From DASSLY01 sp035689185 (GTDB lineage Bacteria; Actinomycetota; Actinomycetes; Actinomycetales; Dermatophilaceae): a stretch of DNA of 19,986 nucleotides. Positions 14,371 to 19,986 of the stretch are shown here, in pieces. The notes beneath the pieces were generated by a model, which did no database searches, was not told the DNA's origin, and worked only from the letters and a program-made list of their open reading frames with translations. The stretch is taken from assembly GCA_035689185.1 (NCBI GenBank), contig DASSLY010000024.1, positions 1-19,986 of the forward strand, in the 5' to 3' direction. The stretch's first letter is position 1, and every line of letters starts with the position of its first letter. The position numbers were made by a program, and so were the translations under genes.

Positions 14371-16836
14371 TCAGGCGCGCACGCGAGCCTGGTCGGCCTC
14401 GTCGACGTCAGGGTCGCCGTTCTCCGGCGCAGCCTCCGCCCCCAGCGCGGCGGCGTCGGCAGCCGCCAGCCCCGAGGTGTCGTCGTCGGCGTCAGCGCCG
14501 TCGATGGCGTCGATGGCGTCGGTGCCGCCCGTCGCCGCAATCGCCAGGTCCCGGCTCTTCGCCACGGCCACGGCACCGATGATGACGACCAGGGCGGCGC
14601 CGGAAATGCCGTAGCGGATCGCGGTGCTGGAGCTCGGCCCGATGGTGAGGGTGACCACGGCCGGGGCGATGAGCACCGAGACCAGGTTCATCACCTTGAT
14701 GAGCGGGTTGATCGCCGGCCCGGCGGTGTCCTTGAACGGGTCGCCCACGGTGTCGCCGATCACCGCCGCGGCGTGGGCGGGGGAGCCCTTGCCGCCGTGG
14801 TTGCCGTCCTCGACGATCTTCTTGGCGTTGTCCCACGAGCCGCCGGCGTTGGCCAGGAAGACCGCCATCAGGGTGCCGGTGCCGATGGCGCCGGCGAGGA
14901 AGCCGGCCAGGGCCCCGACACCTAGGCCGAATCCGACGGCCACCGGTGTGAGCGCCGCGAGCAGGCCCGGCGTGGCCAGCTCCCGCAGCGAGTCCTTCGT
15001 GCAGATGTCGACGACTTTGCCGTACTCGGGCTTGACCGACCCGTCCATGATCCCGGGGATCTCCCGGAACTGGCGCCGGACCTCGAAGACGATGGCCCCT
15101 GCGGCCCGGGTGACCGCGTTGATCGCCAGGCCGGCGAACAGGAACACGACCGCGGCGCCGATGAGCAGCCCGACCAGGGTGTTCGGGGAGACGATCTCGA
15201 AGTTGAACATCGACTGGACGAACGGGCTGGCCTGGATCGGCCCGCCGAGCTGCTGGGCCACCGCGCTGATGCTGGACTGGACGGCGTCGGTGTAGGAGCC
15301 GAACAGTGCCGTCGCGGCGAGCACGGCCGTGGCGATGGCGATGCCCTTGGTGATCGCCTTGGTGGTGTTGCCGACTGCGTCGAGCTCGGTGAGGATCTGC
15401 GCGCCCTCTCCGTCGACGTCGCCGGACATCTCGGCGATGCCCTGGGCGTTGTCGGAGACCGGTCCGAAGGTGTCCATCGCCACGATGACCCCGACCGTGG
15501 TCAGCAGGCCGCAGCCGGCCAAGGCGATGAGGAACAGGGACAGGGTCACCGAGCCGGCGCCGAGCAGGAACGCGAGGTACACCGCGGCGCCGATGATGAC
15601 CGCGGTGTAGACGGCCGACTCCAGGCCGACGCCGATGCCGGAGAGCACGACGGTGGCAGCGCCGGTCAGTGAGGTACGGGCGACGTCCTTGGTGGGCCGC
15701 TTGTCGGTCCCGGTGAAGTGGCCGGTCAGCCACAGGATCACCCCCGCCAGCACGATCCCCAGGATGACGGCGAGCGAGGCGACGACGCGCGGGCTGCCGC
15801 CCAGCGCCCGGATCGACTCCGGCGCCGACTGGTCCAGCTCGGCGAAGGTGCCCGGCAGGTAGACGAACGCCGCGGCGACGCACAGCGCCGCGGACACGGC
15901 GGCGGAGATGTAGAAGCCGCGGTTGATCGCGGCCAGCCCGCTCTCCGCCCCCCGCGTCCTGGTGATGAACACCCCGAGCACCGCGGTGAGCGCGCCGATG
16001 GCCGGCACGAGGAGCGGGAAGACCAGGCCCTGGCCGCCGAAGGCGGCGCTGCCGAGGATGAGCGCGGCGACCAGCGTCACGGCATACGACTCGAACAGGT
16101 CCGCCGCCATGCCGGCGCAGTCGCCGACGTTGTCGCCGACGTTGTCGGCGATCGTCGCCGCGTTGCGCGGGTCGTCCTCGGGAATGCCCGCCTCGACCTT
16201 GCCGACCAGGTCGGCCCCCACGTCGGCGGCCTTGGTGAAGATACCGCCGCCCACGCGCATGAACATGGCCAGCAGTGCCGCTCCGAAACCGAAGCCTTCG
16301 AGCACCTTCGGTGCGTCGCCCTTGTAGGAGAGCACGACGACGGCCGCGCCGAGCAGGCCCAGCCCGACGGTGGCCATGCCCACCGTGCCGCCGGTGCGGA
16401 ACGCGATCCGCATGCCCTTGTCACGGTCGGAGTCGCGGGCCGCGGACGCGACCCGCACGTTGGCCTTCACGGCCAGGCTCATGCCCAGGTAGCCGATGAG
16501 CGCGGAGAAGGCCGCGCCCACGACGAAGAACCCGGAGCGGCCCCAGCGCACGCCGGCGGTGTCGGCTGGCAGGAAGAGGAGCAGCACGAAGACCAGCACC
16601 ACGAACACGCTGAGGGTCTTGAACTGGCGCGCCAGGAAGGCCTGCGCGCCCTCCTCCACGGCAGCAGCGATCTCGCGCATCTTCGCGGTGCCCGCGTCGG
16701 CGGCGAGCACTTGACGGCTGAAGACGACGCCCATGACCAGGGCGACGACGGCGATCGCCGCGACAGCGACGACAAGGGTAAGGTTCGTGCCCGTCAGCGG
16801 CAGATCTTGCCCCGCGGCACGGATGAGGCCCGGCAT
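14371..16836 (-). CDS. hppA: K+-independent H+-translocating membrane pyrophosphatase
   Basis: The 821-aa integral membrane protein couples PPi hydrolysis to proton pumping across the membrane and has about 15-16 hydrophobic segments. Active-site motifs are DVGADLVGKVE (205-215), DDPRNAATIADNVGDNVGD (221-239), DTFGPVSDNAQGIAEMSGD (455-473) and, near the end, GGSWDNAKKIVEDG...GDTVGDPFKDTAGPAINPLIKV. Lys493 in GNTTKA replaces the Ala of K+-dependent enzymes, which marks it as the K+-independent type. The C-terminus carries an acidic, Ala/Asp/Glu-rich tail of about 55 residues. The ATG at 16836 has AGGAGG 5 nt upstream; an in-frame extension to 16863 is less likely. It sits downstream of the bldG-like gene, as in Streptomyces. 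Confidence 0.95.
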   Translation of the reverse strand: MPGLIRAAGQDLPLTGTNLTLVVAVAAIAVVALVMGVVFSRQVLAADAGTAKMREIAAAVEEGAQAFLARQFKTLSVFVVLVFVLLLFLPADTAGVRWGRSGFFVVGAAFSALIGYLGMSLAVKANVRVASAARDSDRDKGMRIAFRTGGTVGMATVGLGLLGAAVVVLSYKGDAPKVLEGFGFGAALLAMFMRVGGGIFTKAADVGADLVGKVEAGIPEDDPRNAATIADNVGDNVGDCAGMAADLFESYAVTLVAALILGSAAFGGQGLVFPLLVPAIGALTAVLGVFITRTRGAESGLAAINRGFYISAAVSAALCVAAAFVYLPGTFAELDQSAPESIRALGGSPRVVASLAVILGIVLAGVILWLTGHFTGTDKRPTKDVARTSLTGAATVVLSGIGVGLESAVYTAVIIGAAVYLAFLLGAGSVTLSLFLIALAGCGLLTTVGVIVAMDTFGPVSDNAQGIAEMSGDVDGEGAQILTELDAVGNTTKAITKGIAIATAVLAATALFGSYTDAVQSSISAVAQQLGGPIQASPFVQSMFNFEIVSPNTLVGLLIGAAVVFLFAGLAINAVTRAAGAIVFEVRRQFREIPGIMDGSVKPEYGKVVDICTKDSLRELATPGLLAALTPVAVGFGLGVGALAGFLAGAIGTGTLMAVFLANAGGSWDNAKKIVEDGNHGGKGSPAHAAAVIGDTVGDPFKDTAGPAINPLIKVMNLVSVLIAPAVVTLTIGPSSSTAIRYGISGAALVVIIGAVAVAKSRDLAIAATGGTDAIDAIDGADADDDTSGLAAADAAALGAEAAPENGDPDVDEADQARVRA

Positions 16837-16965
16837 CCCATCCTCCTGATGGCGAAACAGCATGCGGGGTACCCGCGCTGCGATGTTCTGGTGGCGATCC
16901 GTCTCGACCTGGGCTCGGCCCCACCCGGCAGGCGTGGCCTGTGCATGGCGACCCAGAACGGATCT

Positions 16966-16984
16966 GGCCCGCGCGAGGCGGGCC
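16966..16984 (-). other. GC hairpin in the hppA leader
   Basis: GGCCCGC-GCGAG-GCGGGCC is a perfect 7-bp stem with a 5-base loop. It lies within the predicted 5' leader of hppA, shortly after the predicted transcription start, and could slow transcription or stabilise the leader. It is not followed by a T-run on either strand. Confidence 0.45.
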
Positions 16985-16995
16985 GTCTGCCGGTA

Positions 16996-17025
16996 ACTCT
17001 AGATGCCTCGCCGCGACAAAGTGAA
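16996..17025 (-). promoter_or_regulatory. Candidate hppA promoter
   Basis: The minus strand has TTCACT (17020-17025), an 18-bp spacer and TAGAGT (16996-17001), in a locally AT-richer stretch. This predicts a leader of about 150 nt before the hppA ATG, which is long for a gene with its own AGGAGG. Confidence 0.5.
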
Positions 17026-17057
17026 ACCATCACGGGAACACGAGCCGAAATCGTGCC

Positions 17058-17087
17058 CCGCGGACAGACCGGTTCAGCGGTCCGCGG
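17058..17087. other. Inverted repeat around the STAS gene stop codon
   Basis: The 8-bp arms CCGCGGAC (17058-17065) and GTCCGCGG (17080-17087) are perfectly complementary with a 14-base loop that contains the stop codon (17074-17076). The final codons thus form one arm. No T-run follows, so termination is possible but not shown. Confidence 0.5.
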
Positions 17088-17415
17088 CGACCGCCAGCTC
17101 GACGCTGGGGTAGATCTGGAACACCTTGTCCAGCCCGGTGATGGCGAAGACCTTGAGGATCCGCTCGCTGGAGCAGACCAGTCGCAATGTGCCGTTCTGG
17201 GCCCGGACCAGCTTGAGCCGGCCGACGAGCACGCCCAGGCCGGTGGAGTCCATGAAGGAGACCCCCTCCAGGTCGACCAGCAGGTTGGTCCGCCCCGCGG
17301 CCACGTGCTCGTCCAGGGTCTCGCGCAGGCTGGGGGCCGTGTAGACGTCGATTTCGCCGCCGACGCTGACGACGGTGAGGCCGTCATGGTCGGTGCTGGT
17401 GATCGACAGGTCCAC
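17074..17415 (-). CDS. bldG: STAS-domain anti-sigma factor antagonist (BldG-like)
   Basis: The 113-aa single STAS domain protein (MDLSITSTDHDGLTVVSVGGEIDVYTAPSL...) matches RsbV/SpoIIAA/BldG antagonists. These release sigma factors by binding anti-sigma kinases when unphosphorylated. The phosphorylation site is Ser57 in FMDSTGLGVL, after a conserved Asp. The GTG at 17415 follows AGAGGAGG with 6 nt spacing. The name is based on context recalled from Streptomyces, where bldG lies next to hppA with a divergent helicase. There the anti-sigma gene apgA follows bldG; here the 237 bp to hppA holds no such gene. Its partner must be encoded elsewhere. Confidence 0.88.
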   Translation of the reverse strand: MDLSITSTDHDGLTVVSVGGEIDVYTAPSLRETLDEHVAAGRTNLLVDLEGVSFMDSTGLGVLVGRLKLVRAQNGTLRLVCSSERILKVFAITGLDKVFQIYPSVELAVAADR

Positions 17416-17440
17416 GGGAAGCCTCCTCTGGCTGGCGAAC

Positions 17441-17469
17441 AGGCTAGCGGGTGACGTCCGCCCTGTCGG
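17441..17469 (-). promoter_or_regulatory. Promoter of the STAS gene
   Basis: The minus strand has CCGACA (17464-17469), a 17-bp spacer and TAGCCT (17441-17446). This gives a leader of roughly 20 nt containing the AGAGGAGG ribosome-binding site. It would lie in coding sequence if the helicase began at 17451, another reason to prefer the later helicase start. Confidence 0.5.
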
Positions 17470-17479
17470 TGTTCCGCCG

Positions 17480-17485
17480 TAGCGT
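17480..17485 (+). promoter_or_regulatory. -10 box, leaderless helicase transcript
   Basis: TAGCGT ends 7 nt before the ATG at 17493, the same hexamer and spacing as at the S33 peptidase gene. No good -35 hexamer is seen. Confidence 0.4.
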
Positions 17486-17492
17486 GGTCGTG

Positions 17493-19835
17493 ATGGCCAT
17501 TCCCACCACGACACCCACCACGACGCCAACAGCGGTGCCGCCGGTGTTCGAGCCGACCGACATCCTGGCCCGCCTCGCGCAAGGGGCGCGCGCCGGGTCG
17601 CTTCGGCATGTGCAGGAGCTGCCAGCCCGGCCGGCCGAGGCCGGGCCCTGGCCCGAGTGGGTGGCCCCGGCGCTGTGGGCGTCGGTGACCGGTAGCGGCA
17701 TACCGACGCTGTGGTCCCACCAGAGCGAGCTGGCCGAGCTGGGCAAGGCGGGCGTGCACGCCGTGGTCGCGACGGGCACCGCGTCGGGCAAGAGCCTGGG
17801 CTACCTGCTGCCGCTGCTGACCGACCTGCTCGAAGGGGCCGGCGCGCCGAACGGCCGTGGCGCGACCGCGCTCTACCTGGCGCCCACCAAGGCGCTCGCG
17901 GCCGACCAGCTGGCCCGGGTGGAGGCGCTGGCGCTGCCCGGGCTGCGGGTGGCTTGCTACGACGGCGACACCGAGGCCGAGCAGCGCAGGTATGTCCGCG
18001 AGCACGCCCAGTACGTGCTGACCAACCCGGACATGGTCCACCGCTCGGTGCTGCCCCGGCACCAGCACTGGTCCGGCTTCCTGCGGGCGTTGCGGTATGT
18101 CGTGATCGACGAGTGCCATGTCTACCGCGGGGTCTTCGGCACGCACCTGGCCGTTGTCGTCCGCCGGCTGCGCCGGCTCTGCGCCCGCTACCGGTCCTCG
18201 CCGACGTTCCTGCTCGCGTCGGCGACGGTGGCCGAGCCGGCCGCGCACGCGTCCGCACTGGTCGGTATGCCGGTCGCCCCGGTCGTCCGGGACGGCTCGC
18301 CGCGCGAGTCGATGACCCTGGCCTACTGGGAGCCCGGGGGGCGGGACGACGGCGGTTTCGTGGTGGCACGCCGGGGCGCTGTCGTCGAGAGCGCCGACCT
18401 GCTGGCGGAGCTGGTGCTGGCCGGGGTTCAGACGGTGGCCTTCGCCAGGTCCCGGGCGGGGGTGGAGGTGCTTGCCGAGCGCGCCCGGCGGCGGCTGGAG
18501 GCGGTCCCGTCCCTGTCGGCGAGGGTGGCCGCATACCGGGGCGGGTACCTCCCGGAGGAGCGACGGGCTCTGGAGGCGCAGCTGCGGTCCGGTGCCCTGC
18601 GCGGGCTGGCCGCCACGAGCGCGCTGGAGCTCGGGGTCGACGTCAGCGGGCTGGACGCGGTGGTGCTCGCCGGCTGGCCGGGGACCTGGGCGTCACTGTG
18701 GCAGCAGGTAGGACGGGCCGGCCGGCGTGGCGGCCGGTCACTGGCGGTGTACGTGGCCGGGGAGGACCTGCTCGACACCTACCTGGTGCGCCATCCGGAG
18801 ACGCTGCTCCAGCACCCGGTCGAGGCGACCGTCGTGGACCCGGCGAACCCGCACGTGCTCGGTCCCCACCTGGCGGCCGCAGCGGCGGAGCTGCCGGTCA
18901 CCGAGGCCGACGAGCAGTACTTCGGGCCGGTCATGCGCCCGGTGCTGGATCAGCTCGTGGCGCACGGGGTGCTGCGACGCCGACCCAACGGGTGGTTCTG
19001 GCCGCACGACGAGCCGGCCGCCGCCCAGGTCGGCCTGCGCGGCATGGGTGAGGTGGTCCGCATCGTCGAGCGCGGGTCGGGGCGGGTCCTGGGCACGGTC
19101 GACCGGGCCCGGGCGGGGGCAACAGTGCATGCGGGAGCGGTGTACCTGCACCAGGGGCAGCCCTACGTGGTGACCGAGCTGGACCTGGCCGACGCGTCGG
19201 CGCTGGTGGTGGCCGGCGACCCCGGCTGGTCCACGTCGGCGCGCTCGGTCAGCGCCTTCGACCTGGTCCGGGAGGAGCGAAAGCAGTGCTGGGGCCCGGT
19301 CCGGTTGAGCTTCGGCGTGGTCGACGTGACCACCCGGGTGGTGTCGTTCCTCCGCCGGCTGCCCACCGGCGAGGTGCTCGGCGAGCACGCGCTGGACCTG
19401 CCGGAGGCACGACTACAGACCCGGGCGGTGTGGTGGACAGTGCCGGAGTCACTGCTGGCACATGCCGGGGTGCTCGACGTCCCAGGCGCGGCTCACGCCG
19501 CCGAGCACGCGGCGATCGGGATGCTGCCCCTGGTGGCGACCTCGGACAGGTGGGACGTCGGCGGCGTGTCCACGGCGCTGCACCCGGACACCGGGATGCC
19601 GACGATCCTGGTCTACGACGGGTACCCGGGTGGCGCCGGGTTCGCCGAGCGGGGCTACCGCGAGGCTCGGGTCTGGCTGGCCGCGACCAGGGACGCGGTC
19701 GCCGCCTGCGGCTGCGCCGACGGCTGCCCGTGGTGCATCCAGTCGCCGAAGTGCGGCAACGGCAACCAACCGCTGGACAAGGCCGGCGCCGTCGCGTTGC
19801 TGAGCTGCGCGCTCGATCAAGGGACGCTCACCTGA
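17493..19835 (+). CDS. SF2 DEAD/DEAH-box helicase, Hrq1/MrfA/SftH type, with C-terminal zinc domain
   Basis: The 780-aa protein belongs to the family of yeast Hrq1, Bacillus MrfA (YprA) and mycobacterial SftH, ATP-dependent 3'-5' DNA translocases/helicases linked to crosslink and mitomycin damage repair. Motifs: Walker A ATGTASGKS (93-101), PTKALA (131-136), TNPDM (177-181), DECH box (206-209), SAT (243-245), then motif V-like SALELGVDVSGLDAVV and motif VI QQVGRAGRRG. The C-terminal DUF1998/MZB region ends with CGCADGCPWCIQSPKC (Cys741, 745, 748 and 754 as probable zinc ligands). The ATG at 17493 was chosen over GTG at 17451 because a TAGCGT box lies 7 nt upstream and because the longer form would overlap the STAS promoter. 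The N-terminus has a Thr/Pro repeat (TTTPTTTPT). Confidence 0.93.
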   Translation: MAIPTTTPTTTPTAVPPVFEPTDILARLAQGARAGSLRHVQELPARPAEAGPWPEWVAPALWASVTGSGIPTLWSHQSELAELGKAGVHAVVATGTASGKSLGYLLPLLTDLLEGAGAPNGRGATALYLAPTKALAADQLARVEALALPGLRVACYDGDTEAEQRRYVREHAQYVLTNPDMVHRSVLPRHQHWSGFLRALRYVVIDECHVYRGVFGTHLAVVVRRLRRLCARYRSSPTFLLASATVAEPAAHASALVGMPVAPVVRDGSPRESMTLAYWEPGGRDDGGFVVARRGAVVESADLLAELVLAGVQTVAFARSRAGVEVLAERARRRLEAVPSLSARVAAYRGGYLPEERRALEAQLRSGALRGLAATSALELGVDVSGLDAVVLAGWPGTWASLWQQVGRAGRRGGRSLAVYVAGEDLLDTYLVRHPETLLQHPVEATVVDPANPHVLGPHLAAAAAELPVTEADEQYFGPVMRPVLDQLVAHGVLRRRPNGWFWPHDEPAAAQVGLRGMGEVVRIVERGSGRVLGTVDRARAGATVHAGAVYLHQGQPYVVTELDLADASALVVAGDPGWSTSARSVSAFDLVREERKQCWGPVRLSFGVVDVTTRVVSFLRRLPTGEVLGEHALDLPEARLQTRAVWWTVPESLLAHAGVLDVPGAAHAAEHAAIGMLPLVATSDRWDVGGVSTALHPDTGMPTILVYDGYPGGAGFAERGYREARVWLAATRDAVAACGCADGCPWCIQSPKCGNGNQPLDKAGAVALLSCALDQGTLT

Positions 19836-19845
19836 CGGGAGGGTC

Positions 19846-19986
19846 ATGTGGTTGTGGCCGTCGTGCCGGGCCGTGCCGCCTGCCGTGGAGGTGGCAGCCG
19901 TGGCGGCCGACTATCCGCCGGGGTGCCGGCCGCGCGGCGGCGCGCAGTCGTGGCGCGCAGTCGTGGCGCGCAGTCGTGGGGAGATG
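19846..19986 (+). CDS. Possible start of a small ORF, cut by the window end
   Basis: An ATG 10 bp after the helicase stop is preceded by GGGAGGG at good distance, and its frame stays open for 47 codons to the end of the window (MWLWPSCRAVPPAVEVAAVAADYPPG...). I recognise no family, signal peptide or membrane helix. The last part runs through a 13-bp tandem repeat. In high-GC DNA an open frame this short is weak evidence; the ribosome-binding site is the main support. Confidence 0.35.
   Translation, partial: MWLWPSCRAVPPAVEVAAVAADYPPGCRPRGGAQSWRAVVARSRGEM
19940..19978. repeat. Three perfect 13-bp tandem repeats
   Basis: The unit GCGCGCAGTCGTG occurs three times head to tail without mismatch, shortly after the helicase gene. 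Thirteen is not a multiple of three, so each unit shifts frame within the possible ORF, which argues against a protein repeat. Confidence 0.92.

Noticed and set aside
15718..17454. 578-codon open frame on the plus strand opposite hppA and the STAS gene
   Set aside because: Antisense to conserved coding sequence and to the hppA promoter; composition is Asp/Gly/Arg/His-rich and matches no family.

Overview
The window is chromosomal DNA from a very high-GC actinomycete (Actinomycetota). The evidence is strong G/C bias at third codon positions, GTG starts, TANNNT-type -10 boxes placed for leaderless transcripts, a TipA-type MerR regulator, an SigF/SigB-type sigma factor and a BldG-like STAS protein. 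From memory, the backbone order (tRNA-Thr, S33 hydrolase, holB, tmk, topA ... hppA, bldG-like gene, divergent Hrq1/SftH-type helicase) matches the topA region of Streptomyces and partly that of mycobacteria. I cannot fix the family.

Layout. 1-406 holds only a decayed C-terminal half of a MazF/PemK-like toxin beside the 3' end of tRNA-Thr(CGT). 407-4014 (minus strand) holds the tRNA, a secreted lipoprotein S33 (TAP-like) peptidase, and the overlapping tmk-holB pair. 4116-4904 (minus) is a TipA-like regulator with a textbook MerR promoter and an internal start for a ligand-domain-only product. 4995-7664 (minus) is topA. 7819-8607 (plus) is a LigB-type extradiol dioxygenase driven by a promoter that overlaps a 20-bp palindrome. 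8657-12055 (minus) holds a NPPF-type methyltransferase, an AIM24 protein and a topoisomerase IB, with short tandem repeats at the gene junctions. 12084-14280 (minus) is a regulatory block: GAF-ANTAR protein, SigF/SigB-type sigma factor, CBS-pair protein. 14371-16836 (minus) is a K+-independent H+-pyrophosphatase. 17074-17415 (minus) is the BldG-like anti-sigma antagonist, and 17493-19835 (plus) the MrfA/Hrq1/SftH-type helicase. A possible new ORF starts at 19846 and runs off the end.

How it fits together. Backbone genes serve DNA replication and topology (tmk, holB, topA, helicase) and energy/phosphate turnover (hppA). Accessory genes (TipA regulator, dioxygenase, topoisomerase IB, ANTAR/sigma/CBS proteins) look like stress and signal-response functions placed between them. 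No phage, IS element or CRISPR array was seen. The most notable signals are the complete TipA-like control logic (operator, 19-bp spacer, leaderless start, internal TipAS start), a set of six or seven genes with TANNNT placed 6-7 nt before the start codon, a bldG-like gene without its usual anti-sigma partner next door, and tandem duplications that repeatedly overlap stop codons.
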